From contig CABIYO010000004.1 of assembly GCA_902362975.1 (NCBI GenBank), positions 1 through 64,000 on the forward strand: DNA of 64,000 bases. Reading direction: 5' to 3'. This stretch comes from Caryophanales bacterium (GTDB lineage Bacteria; Bacillota; Bacilli; Exiguobacteriales; Exiguobacteriaceae). Position 1 is the stretch's first letter. The number at the start of each line of letters is the position of its first letter. The position numbers were made by a program, and so were the translations under genes. Below, in pieces: positions 1-8,495 of the stretch. Under the pieces are notes generated by a model. That model saw only the letters and a list, made by a program, of their open reading frames with translations. It was not told the DNA's origin and made no database searches.

Positions 1-40
1 CCCTCGTGAGCGAACAAGTCGCTCACGAGGGCCTCTTTTT
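1..40 (+). terminator. Rho-independent terminator at left edge
   Basis: A 13-bp perfect stem (CCCTCGTGAGCGA pairing with TCGCTCACGAGGG) is followed on the plus strand by CCTCTTTTTT. By orientation it ends a plus-strand gene lying left of the window. It may also stop minus-strand readthrough from the GNAT gene. Confidence 0.75.
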
Positions 41-73
41 TAGAAAATTAATAGGTTATGTCCCAGCCTCTTT

Positions 74-745
74 TTACTTCTCAAATCGAACTATCCATTG
101 CTCCCCTTGTTTCATCATGCCCGTCCCAATCCAACCGGCTTGAAGCAACTCAACTTGTCGCCCTCGATCTTCCATCGGTACATCTTGCGCAACTGCTGTG
201 GGTTGCCACGAACGATGCATCTCTTTGTAAAAGATATAGCGGAGTTTCCCGCCATATTTTTCTTTCAACGCCCCGATTCGGAGTCCGAGCGTGAACTTGT
301 CTTTCATGCTTGGAATATTGAACGGTGCGACCGTCGCACAGACGACATCGAATCGATCATCCGATTCCACTTGTGCCATCAACAGTTTGCCTAAATGTTT
401 CTGTAGTCCATATCCACGGAAGTCTGGATGGACGTTCGTCACTTCCTGATACAGGACACGTTCAAGCGAATCCTCCGGCCATCCGATATCCCGCCCTAGA
501 TGTTCCGCATCGATCGGTGGGATGAGCATCGCTCGAAACGCGATGAGCCGACCATCTGATTTTGCCCCAATCAATGTCTGGTCATTCAATAGTTTCGTGA
601 ACTCCTCGATGGATAGCGATTGATAATGTTCTGGTTCAGCCAATGCCTGAACGACCGCATCTTGGATGGACAACAGTTCCGGTAAATCGGACACTCTTAG
701 AACGCAAACATGAAGGGAAAGGTCTTTGATTTCACCTTTCCACAT
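74..745 (-). CDS. GNAT family N-acetyltransferase
   Basis: Probable acyl-CoA-dependent N-acetyltransferase of unknown substrate. The acetyl-CoA loop is visible as VHPDFRGYGLQKHLGKLL near residue 110, preceded by a beta strand ending in EVTNVH. I place the start at an ATG with GGAGAAG six bases upstream; a TTG five codons earlier lies inside that Shine-Dalgarno sequence and is unlikely. The start lies inside the 3' end of the dipeptide epimerase gene (14-bp overlap), so the two are translationally coupled. The context suggests it acetylates an amino acid or peptide made or released by that enzyme, but this is inference. Confidence 0.8.
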   Translation of the reverse strand: MWKGEIKDLSLHVCVLRVSDLPELLSIQDAVVQALAEPEHYQSLSIEEFTKLLNDQTLIGAKSDGRLIAFRAMLIPPIDAEHLGRDIGWPEDSLERVLYQEVTNVHPDFRGYGLQKHLGKLLMAQVESDDRFDVVCATVAPFNIPSMKDKFTLGLRIGALKEKYGGKLRYIFYKEMHRSWQPTAVAQDVPMEDRGRQVELLQAGWIGTGMMKQGEQWIVRFEK

Positions 746-1868
746 GCGATTCTTCTCCAATCACGTATGAATCCGTCGTCAATTCACGTAACACGTCCTC
801 ATCGACGTCAATACCGAGTCCCGGACGATCGTTCAGCGAGATGATTGGTAAATCATATGATAAGTTTCCGACATCTTTCCCGAACCGGAGCGGACCCGTC
901 AACTCGACCGTCTTCACGATTTTACTTGAGAAAGCGATGTGGAATCCTGCACTCGATGCAATAGAGGATTCGACCATGGAACCGATTTGACATTCGATTC
1001 CGGACATTTCCGCCATATGGACCAACTTTTTCGCCGGATAGATGCCACCACACTTCATCAGCTTGATGTTCGCTTTATGGGCTGCTTGCATCATCGTCAA
1101 GCGTCTCATATCGTGAACGTCTTTCAGTCCTTCATCCATCATGAGCGGGACGGAAATTTTTTGTTTCACTTCGAGCATGCCTTCAAAATCATCCGCCTTG
1201 ACCGGTTGTTCGACCCAATCGATGCCATACGGTTCGAGCAGACGCATGGCTTGAACCGTATTGGCCGCGTTGACCCACCCTTGGTTAACGTCGACTCGAA
1301 TCGGCACGTCATTTCCTACCGCTTCCCGTACCGCCTTGACACGCGCCACATCCGTTTGCACATCGACTCCGACCTTCATCTTCACTGCCGTATAGCCTCG
1401 TTTCATTTGTTCGAGTGCCTCTTGTGCCATATGGTTCGGCTCTCCGATACTCAAGACGTGCGTGACTGGGAATGACTCATGGTACCGACCCCCAATCCAT
1501 TCGTAGATGGGTTGATTCAGCTTTTTCCCAATCACATCATGACAGGCGATATCGAGTGCTGCTTTGGCAGCCGGAACACCACAAATCGCACGGTCCATCT
1601 CGTCATGAATATGCTCTAAGTGCATCGGATTTTTTCCGATTAGGAGCGGAGCCAGTAGATGACGGAGGACGCTGACCGTGCTCTCAGCGGACTCACCCGT
1701 CACATGCTCATCCGCCACGGCTTCTCCATATCCGACAAGTCCACATGCGGTCGTCATTTTGACGATGACAGATGGCATATCATCATAACGGTGATAACTG
1801 ACGATGAATGGTACCTTCAATGGAAAGCGAACCGAGAAAATTTCTATTTTTTGAATATTCACGTTCAT
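732..1868 (-). CDS. Dipeptide epimerase (enolase superfamily)
   Basis: Member of the muconate-lactonizing/mandelate racemase group, best matching L-Ala-D/L-Glu type dipeptide epimerases that recycle murein peptides. Counting from the first methionine, the active site reads K164-x-K166 (acid/base lysines), D194 in RVDVNQGW, E221 in VEQP and D246 in MDEG as metal ligands, and K270 in the NIKLMKCGG strand as the opposite base. Length near 378 aa is normal. AAGGAG precedes both an ATG (1868) and a GTG (1862), and the GTG has the better spacing, so the start is uncertain by two codons. It leads a two-gene unit with the GNAT gene and lies 32 nt from a putative regulator site. True substrate specificity cannot be read from sequence. 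Confidence 0.85.
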   Translation of the reverse strand: MNVNIQKIEIFSVRFPLKVPFIVSYHRYDDMPSVIVKMTTACGLVGYGEAVADEHVTGESAESTVSVLRHLLAPLLIGKNPMHLEHIHDEMDRAICGVPAAKAALDIACHDVIGKKLNQPIYEWIGGRYHESFPVTHVLSIGEPNHMAQEALEQMKRGYTAVKMKVGVDVQTDVARVKAVREAVGNDVPIRVDVNQGWVNAANTVQAMRLLEPYGIDWVEQPVKADDFEGMLEVKQKISVPLMMDEGLKDVHDMRRLTMMQAAHKANIKLMKCGGIYPAKKLVHMAEMSGIECQIGSMVESSIASSAGFHIAFSSKIVKTVELTGPLRFGKDVGNLSYDLPIISLNDRPGLGIDVDEDVLRELTTDSYVIGEESHVER

Positions 1869-1900
1869 CACTCCTTTACTTCAACTGCTCTTTCCTCTAT

Positions 1901-1922
1901 ATTGTCGTTATATAGTCGCTAA
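1901..1922. promoter_or_regulatory. Putative regulator operator, copy 1
   Basis: Contains GTCGTTATATAGTCGCTAA, two GTCGYTA direct repeats 11 bp apart, about one helical turn. A second copy at 4616-4637 matches at 21 of 22 positions. This copy sits between the divergent epimerase and regulator genes, immediately upstream of the regulator's AAGGGGG ribosome site, so it could serve both. Binding by the regulator at 1942 is inferred. Confidence 0.65.
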
Positions 1923-1941
1923 ATTGCAAGGGGGATTTTCA

Positions 1942-3141
1942 ATGTCCATCCATATCGCCGTTGTCGGCTCACCATCGTTTATACAACAGGTACGGAACGG
2001 TTATTCTTTACCCGATGTTCGAATCGAGGGATTTCCTTATGATGACCCGCGAGAAGCAAAAGACATCGCTACGCAACTCCTGTTTTTCGACGGAGTGTTC
2101 TTTTCCGGTTCATTCCCTTATACGTATGCGACGGAGGAAGCGACCCTTCCATTCGCCCATCACGTCGTTCAAGATGATGTCGTGTTGTTGACGTCACTCT
2201 TATACGTGACATTGACACAACAGCTCCGACTCGAACATGTCTCCATCGATCTCGTTGATATGTCACGACTTGAATCGATTTTAGCATCGTTTCCACTCCA
2301 CATGTCGCCACCGCAAGTGAAAGAACTTAGTCCGTATATGAATTTCGAAGAGTTGATTTCGTTTCATGAACAGCTTCAACGAACTGGGACGACTCGATTC
2401 GCCTTGACGAGTGTCGAACGAGTCCATCGACACTTAGTGGAAGATGGTTTTGCTAGTCAGCTCATGATTGAGCCAGAAGAGAGAATTCTCCACCACTTCC
2501 ATGATTTTATTCAACAGATTCGTTTGAACAAATCGGACCAGTCACAACTCGCCGTGCTCTTCTATTCGGATGCAAGTGAAGATACGCTCAACCATGTGAC
2601 TACACATCATTATTTCGGTGGTAAATTGATGGAGTCCACTCAAGACGGCATCGTCCTATTATCGAGTAAAGGAAAGATTGAATCCGCCATGTCAAACGGT
2701 TTCATCTTGCCAGAGGAAACTCCTGGTCATATAGGGATCGGATATGGGTCCGATTATCAACGTGCCTTTGAGCATGCCGAACTTGCCCTACATACGACAA
2801 ACAATGCCGCTATACGAATCGTCGACGATTCAAAACGAATGACGTTCACCGATCAACCGGCACCGATTCATTTCCGCGTCACGCAAACGCGTGTCTATGA
2901 CATGATGAAGCAGACGGGGATGAGTCCGACCAATATCGAAAAGCTCATTCACTTTTCAACGGACCATCTCGAGTTTACAGCGAAAGAGTTGACCGACCAT
3001 TTAAACGTGACACGTCGTACGACAGAGCGACTTATCAAAAAATTGGTTGATGCAAAACTCGTTCATCCGATTGGCGAAGAAATGAGCTACAGCCAAGGTC
3101 GTCCACGCACCGTCTATAAATTTCAATTCCCGGTCGATTGA
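1942..3141 (+). CDS. Three-domain transcriptional regulator (ligand-sensing, degenerate GGDEF-like, winged helix)
   Basis: About 399 aa. The N-terminal part opens as a Rossmann-like fold (HIAVVGSPSFIQQV). Residues about 240-310 contain GIGYGSDYQRAFEHAELAL, resembling the degenerate GGDEF-like domain of CdaR/PucR-type regulators. The C-terminal ~70 residues form a winged helix (FTAKELTDHLNVTRRTTERL) whose wing is rich in K and R. The ATG chosen has AAGGGGG seven bases upstream; an earlier TTG lacks a site. It is divergent from the epimerase and convergent with nhaC, and near-identical 22-bp motifs lie before both. I infer a dedicated local regulator, possibly autoregulated. The ligand is unknown; a murein-derived dipeptide or amino acid is a guess. 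Confidence 0.65.
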   Translation: MSIHIAVVGSPSFIQQVRNGYSLPDVRIEGFPYDDPREAKDIATQLLFFDGVFFSGSFPYTYATEEATLPFAHHVVQDDVVLLTSLLYVTLTQQLRLEHVSIDLVDMSRLESILASFPLHMSPPQVKELSPYMNFEELISFHEQLQRTGTTRFALTSVERVHRHLVEDGFASQLMIEPEERILHHFHDFIQQIRLNKSDQSQLAVLFYSDASEDTLNHVTTHHYFGGKLMESTQDGIVLLSSKGKIESAMSNGFILPEETPGHIGIGYGSDYQRAFEHAELALHTTNNAAIRIVDDSKRMTFTDQPAPIHFRVTQTRVYDMMKQTGMSPTNIEKLIHFSTDHLEFTAKELTDHLNVTRRTTERLIKKLVDAKLVHPIGEEMSYSQGRPRTVYKFQFPVD

Positions 3142-3157
3142 CGACCGGGAATTGTTT
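3125..3157. terminator. Bidirectional terminator between regulator and nhaC
   Basis: A 12-bp perfect stem (AATTCCCGGTCG with its complement, 5-nt loop) overlaps the regulator's stop codon and is followed by GTTTTA. It serves two convergent genes. Confidence 0.75.
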
Positions 3158-4584
3158 TATTGAGCTGCTTGTTCCGCGACAGGTCCTTCCTGTTGGATGA
3201 CTGCCATGCGCTCAATCGTATATCCCGTAAAGGCATATACAATCGAAATGACTGGTACGATGAAGTTCAAGACGGCGTACGGTGCATATTCGAAAGCTCC
3301 GACCCCGAGTGTGCCGAGGATGAAAACCCCGCACGTGTTCCACGGGATAAACACAGATGTCAACGTCCCTCCATCCTCGAGAGCACGAGATAAGTTTTTC
3401 GACTGCAATCCCATTTTTTCATACGTTCCAGCAAACATGCGTGACGGGACGACGATTGAGATATACTGCTCCGAACACGTCGCATTCGTCGCAACTCCCG
3501 CTAAAATCGTTGAAGCGATCAATGAACCTGCCGTTTTCGCAAACTTCAAAATTTGGTTCATAATGGATTGTAGCATTCCCGAATATTCTAAAATCCCACC
3601 GAACGTCATCGCGACGATGGTCATCGAGACCGTGTACATCATCGCATCAAGACCACCTCGGCTGAAGAGGTTATCGACCAGCTCATTTCCCGTTTCGATG
3701 ACAAAGCCACTTTGAAGAGCACCTACGCTGTCTGAAAGTGACCCGCCTTGGATGAACACTTGAGCCAAGAAACCAAGTGCAATCCCGACAACGAGTGCTG
3801 GAATCGCAGGTACTTTTTTCGCGACGAGCAAAATGACGGCGAGTGGGACGAGGAGTAACCATGGTGAGATGACAAAACTGTCCTCTAAAATCGTCAATGT
3901 CTGAGTGATTTCAGACGAGTCTGTCGAAGAATCTGCAAATCGTCTACCGAGCCATGCGTATACCCCGAGCGCAATAATGAGCCCTGGAATTGTCGTATAG
4001 AGCATGTGCCGAATATGTACGAATAAATTCGTATGAGTTAATCCTGCCGCCAAGTTTGTCGTGTCTGATAAAGGCGACATCTTATCCCCGAAGTAAGCTC
4101 CTGAGATGACAGCCCCCGCTACCATCGGCGCTGGTATCCCCATACTCAGCCCGATGCCCATCCCTGCTACTCCAATCGTACCCATCGTCGACCATGAACT
4201 CCCAATCGAGAGCGCGACGACCGCACAGATAAGACAAATCGTTAACAACAAGTATGCCGGTGAAATGATCTTTAGCCCGAAATAGATCATCGTGGCAACA
4301 ATCCCTCCACCAATCCATGCCCCAATCGTCAACCCGACCAAAATGATGATGACGACTGCGGGCAAGGCGAGACGAATCCCCTTATACATCATCTCTTCAA
4401 TTTCTTTCCACTTGAACCCGTGACGCCAGGCGACGATTGAAGCGACTGCCGTTCCGACGATGAGCGGAATGTGTGGACCTTGACCGAGCTTAACGATCGA
4501 GATGAGCATGACGACGATCATCACACCGAGTGGCAAAAGCGCCCACCCTAACTTCATATCTTGCTTGTTCCCCGTTGTTTCCAT
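3157..4584 (-). CDS. nhaC: NhaC family Na+/H+ antiporter
   Basis: Integral membrane protein of 475 aa with roughly ten to twelve hydrophobic segments. It has the NhaC-family stretches GSSWSTMGTIG and GAYFGDKMSPLSDTTNLAAG (about residues 130-180), the latter carrying conserved charged residues in the ion path. The family exchanges sodium, and in some members malate or lactate, for protons. The start is the first ATG, with GGGGAGG (GAGGAAG region) upstream. It is transcribed alone. A 22-bp motif shared with the epimerase promoter lies 31 nt upstream, which suggests co-control with peptide metabolism and possibly a role in import of an amino-acid-like anion rather than housekeeping sodium export. 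Confidence 0.85.
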   Translation of the reverse strand: METTGNKQDMKLGWALLPLGVMIVVMLISIVKLGQGPHIPLIVGTAVASIVAWRHGFKWKEIEEMMYKGIRLALPAVVIIILVGLTIGAWIGGGIVATMIYFGLKIISPAYLLLTICLICAVVALSIGSSWSTMGTIGVAGMGIGLSMGIPAPMVAGAVISGAYFGDKMSPLSDTTNLAAGLTHTNLFVHIRHMLYTTIPGLIIALGVYAWLGRRFADSSTDSSEITQTLTILEDSFVISPWLLLVPLAVILLVAKKVPAIPALVVGIALGFLAQVFIQGGSLSDSVGALQSGFVIETGNELVDNLFSRGGLDAMMYTVSMTIVAMTFGGILEYSGMLQSIMNQILKFAKTAGSLIASTILAGVATNATCSEQYISIVVPSRMFAGTYEKMGLQSKNLSRALEDGGTLTSVFIPWNTCGVFILGTLGVGAFEYAPYAVLNFIVPVISIVYAFTGYTIERMAVIQQEGPVAEQAAQ

Positions 4585-4615
4585 CTAACTTCCTCCCCTA
4601 TAGAGAAAATTCAGA

Positions 4616-4637
4616 ATTGTCGTTATATTGTCGCTAA
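4616..4637. promoter_or_regulatory. Putative regulator operator, copy 2
   Basis: Contains GTCGTTATATTGTCGCTAA, differing from the site at 1901-1922 by one base and lying at the same distance (31 versus 32 nt) from the start of a minus-strand gene. Conservation of sequence, orientation and spacing argues for a real regulatory element. Confidence 0.65.
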
Positions 4638-4674
4638 TAACGTTATGATAGCGCTTACACTTGTTTGATGCAAT

Positions 4675-4714
4675 ATAAAAATGAGTGGACAGACATCTGT
4701 CTATCACACTCATT
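4675..4714 (-). terminator. Terminator of the M20 amidohydrolase gene
   Basis: Stem ATGAGTG/CACTCAT with an inner GACAGA/TCTGTC stem. On the minus strand it is followed by TTTTTATA, immediately downstream of the amidohydrolase stop codon. Confidence 0.8.
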
Positions 4715-4719
4715 CTGAA

Positions 4720-5808
4720 TTATGTTGCTGCAATCCGGAGCGCATCCGCGAGCAGGCGCGCCCCATCATTTAAGGTGTCACGGTCAAACGTCATATGCGG
4801 ATGATGAAGACCTGGACCTAAATCAGCGCCGATTCCAATCATCGTCGCATCAAGTGACGGTTTCTCAACAGTATAGAAATGAAAATCATCGCTACCTGAC
4901 GTGACAATTCTCTCGACGAGAGCCGACTGACCGAAGCGTTGCTCAATCGCCTGCTTCGCAATCTGACTTGACTGTTCCCCAACGACCGCTCCCGGTGTGA
5001 AGTCTTGCCACTCCCATTCCAGTTTCACACGATGAAGCTGACCGACCTGGAGTAACATGTCTTCGACACGATTGCGCAGTTCGAGCAATTCTTCATTTTG
5101 TTGGGCACGGACGTCAATCGAGAACGTCGCATTTCCTGGAATGATGTTCATGTTGTCACTCCCGGCGTGTACTTTCGTCAACTTGACGGAGTGTGGCTCA
5201 AACGGTGATAAGTAAATGCTTTTGAGCATGTGTTGAATCGTGAAGATGACATCGAGTGCGTTTTGCCCTTGATGCGGTCTTGCGCCGTGCGCGTCATCCC
5301 CAATGACCTCTCCCTTTAAGAAAAAGGCAGCCCCATGTTGAATCGCCGCAGCGTATTGTCCTTTTTTTAACTCTTCTTGTGGACGTAAATGAATTCCGAA
5401 CAGTTGCGTCACGTCCTCTAACGCGCCTCGTTCAATCATGGCAAGCGAACCATTCCCTTGCTCTTCTGCAGGTTGGAAGATGAAGCGGATTCGCTTCTGT
5501 AACACCTCGTCCTTCAACTGTTCAAGTGCTCCGAGTACCATACTGATATTCGCATCGTGCCCACATGAATGGTTCGCTCGAAACGTACCGTCCACTTGTT
5601 GCCATAACGCATCGATATCGGCGCGGACTGCGATCACGTCTTCCCCCGACCCAATCTCCGCGATCACTCCGGTCACATCCTCAAACGTCCGATGGGGAAT
5701 CGACCAGTCCGATAAAATGGAGGCAATCGTACTCGTCGTCTCAACTTCTTTCCAACTGATCTCTGGATGTGCATGAAAATGTTCAAACCATTTCAATACG
5801 TTTGTCAT
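4720..5808 (-). CDS. M20 family metallo-amidohydrolase
   Basis: Zinc (or Mn) dependent hydrolase of the HipO/AmhX type that cleaves N-acyl amino acids or similar amides. Visible metal-site motifs are HSCGHD, PAEEQGNGS, a GIHLRP strand and the C-terminal HHPHMTF. The insert dimerisation (lid) domain occupies the middle of the protein. I start at codon 34 of the longer frame (MTNVLKW), which has GGAG seven bases upstream and begins where family members begin, giving 362 aa. It follows the DoxX gene by 16 nt and ends at a terminator, so the two form a small operon. It may supply amino acids to the same pathway as the neighbouring epimerase, but it lacks the shared 22-bp motif. Confidence 0.82.
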   Translation of the reverse strand: MTNVLKWFEHFHAHPEISWKEVETTSTIASILSDWSIPHRTFEDVTGVIAEIGSGEDVIAVRADIDALWQQVDGTFRANHSCGHDANISMVLGALEQLKDEVLQKRIRFIFQPAEEQGNGSLAMIERGALEDVTQLFGIHLRPQEELKKGQYAAAIQHGAAFFLKGEVIGDDAHGARPHQGQNALDVIFTIQHMLKSIYLSPFEPHSVKLTKVHAGSDNMNIIPGNATFSIDVRAQQNEELLELRNRVEDMLLQVGQLHRVKLEWEWQDFTPGAVVGEQSSQIAKQAIEQRFGQSALVERIVTSGSDDFHFYTVEKPSLDATMIGIGADLGPGLHHPHMTFDRDTLNDGARLLADALRIAAT

Positions 5809-5824
5809 ATGTATCTCCACACCT

Positions 5825-6169
5825 TTATATTTTTTTGACACCTTTGATGAGTACCCATTGAAGCGGGAGTCGTCCCCATGTGATCCATTTCGGAATGACC
5901 GTTCCACCGATTCTAGATGGTTTCACGGCCATATTGATATTTGCCGGGAAGACGGCGATAAAGAATGCCGGCAACGTCCGTTTCACGAACGACGTCCCCT
6001 TATTGAGTAAGAGCAGTACTCCGAAGATGACTTCTACGACTCCACTCAGTTGCACCATCAACCGACGGAACGGCCAAGATTTCGGAATAATCGACATGAA
6101 CGCCTTCTCTCTGACAAAATGTAAAATCCCCGCCACGAAAAGTAACACCCCATATAAGTTTCGTACCAT
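5825..6169 (-). CDS. DoxX-like small membrane protein
   Basis: A 114-aa protein with about three to four hydrophobic helices. It resembles DoxX-family proteins in the N-terminal YGVLLFVAGILHF helix and the central SGVVEVIFGVLLLLN helix followed by the NINMAVKPS loop. The start ATG has a full AAGGAGG site. It precedes the amidohydrolase by 16 nt in a likely operon. Biochemical role is unknown; DoxX relatives have been linked to quinone or thiol redox handling. Confidence 0.65.
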   Translation of the reverse strand: MVRNLYGVLLFVAGILHFVREKAFMSIIPKSWPFRRLMVQLSGVVEVIFGVLLLLNKGTSFVKRTLPAFFIAVFPANINMAVKPSRIGGTVIPKWITWGRLPLQWVLIKGVKKI

Positions 6170-6196
6170 ATCACATCCTCCTTTTGTATAAGCATA

Positions 6197-6228
6197 GCAA
6201 AAAAGGCGGGCATATTGCCCACCTTTTA
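6197..6228 (-). terminator. Terminator of htrA
   Basis: GGTGGGCA pairs with TGCCCGCC around a 3-nt loop (one G-U pair), followed on the minus strand by TTTTTTGC. It overlaps the htrA stop codon. Confidence 0.85.
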
Positions 6229-7491
6229 CAATGCAGAACCGTTCGCGTTTTGAATCTCGACTTGAACCGTTTTTGTTTTTCCGTCACGGATATATTCGAT
6301 GTCGACCGTTCCATCCGTATCGCGAATCAATTCACTGCGGAGGTCAATGAAGGAACTAACGTCTTTGTCATTGATTTTCACGATGACGTCACGTGCCTCA
6401 AGACCTGCTTTCGCAGCCGAACTGTTTTGCTGCACTTCCACAATGATTGTTCCCTCCGTCACCGATTCAGGTAAGTTGATTTGTTCCGTCAAGAAACCTG
6501 GAGGGAACTCTGATACGTCACGAAGTGATACGCCGAGTGACGGATGATTCACTTCTCCCGTCTGTTCGATTTGATTGATGAGCGGAAGGGCGATGTCAAC
6601 TGGGATCGCGAATCCGACCCCTTCAACTTCTGCCGTCGCAATCTTCATCGAGTTGATCCCGACGAGTTGTCCTTCTTCGTTGATTAACGCACCACCCGAG
6701 TTACCTGGGTTGATGGCCGCATCCGTTTGAATGACCTCGGCATTGAAGTCGGCCTGTCCGTTCCCATCCGTATCGACCGGTACGAAGCGTGACGTCGACG
6801 AGACGACACCGCGCGTCACGGAGTTTTCGAATTGTCCGAGCGGATTTCCGATGGCGATGACCGTTTGACCCGGTTTCAACTCGCTCGATTTGCCGATTGA
6901 GATGACAGCGGGTACTTTGTCAGCGTCTATTTTCAAGACGGCCAAGTCATACGTCGCGTCACTTCCCATGAGTGTCGCTTCCGCAGTCGTGCCATCATTA
7001 AACGTGACCGTCAGCTTGTCTGCTCCGTCGACGACATGATGGTTCGTCACGATATATGCCGAGTCACCTTCTTTTTTATAGATGACACCTGACCCGACTC
7101 CAGCCTCGATTGCTTCACTTGCGAAGCCGGTTTGGGCGAAGTTGTTTACAGTCACGACGGCAGGTTGAGCGGTCGCGACGGCATCAATAACCGAAGAATC
7201 GGATACGTTCGATGACGTTTGGACCGGAGTCCCTTGCGAGGTCACGTTCGTGTCACTCACACTCGTAGCCGGTTGGTCGATGAACGGATATGCGATCGCA
7301 CCCGTCAACAACGCCCCGATGACCCCACCGACAAGTCCCGGGAACATACGGCTGACGAATGACGGTTGTGTTTGTGTGCGTACCATTGTCTCTTCTCGGT
7401 TGGATGAACCGAGTTCTGTATCTAACCAATCTTTTTGTTGCTCTGATTCATGTAATTGATCGCGTTCATTTGATTGATTGTGACGATCCAT
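6226..7491 (-). CDS. htrA: Membrane-anchored HtrA/DegP serine protease
   Basis: Trypsin-like protease of the cell-surface quality-control family, 421 aa. After a ~45-residue cytoplasmic, charged N-terminus comes one membrane helix (about residues 50-70), a serine/threonine-rich linker, the protease domain with H152 in TNHHVV, D182 in YDLAVL and S265 in GNSGG, and one C-terminal PDZ domain (about 320-415). This is the usual layout of HtrA/HtrB/YyxA in Bacillales. Its upstream region carries a perfect 18-bp tandem repeat with two TATAAT hexamers. By family knowledge it would degrade misfolded secreted proteins, often under a CssRS-type stress system, but no such site is evident to me. Confidence 0.92.
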   Translation of the reverse strand: MDRHNQSNERDQLHESEQQKDWLDTELGSSNREETMVRTQTQPSFVSRMFPGLVGGVIGALLTGAIAYPFIDQPATSVSDTNVTSQGTPVQTSSNVSDSSVIDAVATAQPAVVTVNNFAQTGFASEAIEAGVGSGVIYKKEGDSAYIVTNHHVVDGADKLTVTFNDGTTAEATLMGSDATYDLAVLKIDADKVPAVISIGKSSELKPGQTVIAIGNPLGQFENSVTRGVVSSTSRFVPVDTDGNGQADFNAEVIQTDAAINPGNSGGALINEEGQLVGINSMKIATAEVEGVGFAIPVDIALPLINQIEQTGEVNHPSLGVSLRDVSEFPPGFLTEQINLPESVTEGTIIVEVQQNSSAAKAGLEARDVIVKINDKDVSSFIDLRSELIRDTDGTVDIEYIRDGKTKTVQVEIQNANGSAL

Positions 7492-7519
7492 AATGATTCA
7501 TCTCCTCTGTGTTATCCTT

Positions 7520-7555
7520 TACCCTTATTATAACGAATACCCTTATTATAACGAA
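7520..7555 (-). repeat. Perfect 18-bp tandem repeat carrying duplicated -10 element
   Basis: On the minus strand TTCGTTATAATAAGGGTA occurs twice in immediate tandem, each copy with a consensus TATAAT. It lies 29-64 nt upstream of the htrA start. The duplication gives two possible -10 hexamers 18 bp apart. Confidence 0.75.
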
Positions 7556-7620
7556 GAAGAACACTTATTTATAAAATGATAAATGAATTACAAGATTCTT
7601 GACATTTTACGTCATTTCAT

Positions 7621-8439
7621 TCAGACAATCACATTTCTTAACGTACCGAGACCTCCAATCGTCACTTCGACCGTGTCTCCGGTTTGAAGATATGTCGGTG
7701 GCGTCATCCCGTGCCCGACCCCGGCCGGCGTACCCGTCGCGATGATGTCACCCGCTTCGAGCGTCATGCCTTTCGACAGTGTACGAATGAGCTCGTCAAT
7801 CGGACGAATCATATCGGCTGTCGTCCCGTTTTGACGTGTCTCCCCGTTAACACTTGTTTTGATTTGGAGAGGGAACCGGAGCTCGTCCGGTGTGACGATG
7901 AACGGTCCCATCGGACAAAACGTATCGAACGACTTACCACGGAAGAATTGGACATGTTCTTTTTGTACGTCTCGTGCCGTCACATCATTTAGAATCGTAT
8001 ATCCGAATATGTGCTCCTCGACTGATTCGATGTCTCGTCCAGACTTTCCGATGATGACGGCGAGCTCACCTTCGTAGTCGAGTTTGTCGGTCAATTCCGG
8101 ATGGCGTTCAATGGCTGCTTCCGGACCGACGACCGAGGTCGGCGCTTTCGTGAAGATGACGAGTTTCCCCGCTCCCGCTGTATCCATCTCTTTCACGTGT
8201 TCTTCGTAGTTCTTGCCGATACAAATCACATTTTTCAATGGACGGTACGGGGCAAGTAATTTCACTTCCGTCACTCGGTATGATGGCGCCACGTCCAAAT
8301 CGATATCCGGTTCGAACTCACGGGCAATGACCTCTAATAAGTTTGTCGTATGTACTTGATTGCTGACATCAAAAACGAAATCGCCTTCGACAATCCCCAC
8401 TCGTTGCTCTTCTTGCATCTCAAAACTACACCATTTCAT
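7621..8439 (-). CDS. Fumarylacetoacetate hydrolase family protein
   Basis: A 272-aa FAH-fold protein. It has the active-site loop CIGKNYEEHVKEM, the metal-binding DYEGELAVIIGK segment and the C-terminal TGTPAGVGHG turn. Such enzymes hydrolyse, decarboxylate or isomerise beta-keto acids, including acylpyruvase, oxaloacetate decarboxylase and homoprotocatechuate-type hydratase or isomerase activities. Substrate cannot be assigned here because no aromatic degradation genes flank it. The start ATG has GGGGGAG five bases upstream. It is monocistronic, between htrA and nrdDG. Confidence 0.85.
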   Translation of the reverse strand: MKWCSFEMQEEQRVGIVEGDFVFDVSNQVHTTNLLEVIAREFEPDIDLDVAPSYRVTEVKLLAPYRPLKNVICIGKNYEEHVKEMDTAGAGKLVIFTKAPTSVVGPEAAIERHPELTDKLDYEGELAVIIGKSGRDIESVEEHIFGYTILNDVTARDVQKEHVQFFRGKSFDTFCPMGPFIVTPDELRFPLQIKTSVNGETRQNGTTADMIRPIDELIRTLSKGMTLEAGDIIATGTPAGVGHGMTPPTYLQTGDTVEVTIGGLGTLRNVIV

Positions 8440-8466
8440 TAAAACTCCCCCTTTTCATCATTATAC

Positions 8467-8495
8467 AAAAAATCGAGACATCTCTGCCTCGATTA
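8467..8495 (-). terminator. Terminator of nrdDG
   Basis: AATCGAG pairs with CTCGATT; on the minus strand a TTTTTTG tract follows. It overlaps the end of nrdG. Confidence 0.8.

Noticed and set aside
939-1475. Long antisense frames such as 939-1475 (+), 9655-10098 (+), 34533-35063 (+) and 52119-52445 (+)
   Set aside because: They lie opposite well-supported genes, lack ribosome sites and have composition expected from reverse reading of GC-biased codons.
7556-7620. Hairpin AATGAA/TTCATT after the FAH gene as a terminator
   Set aside because: The stem is short and AT-only with a large loop; not convincing.
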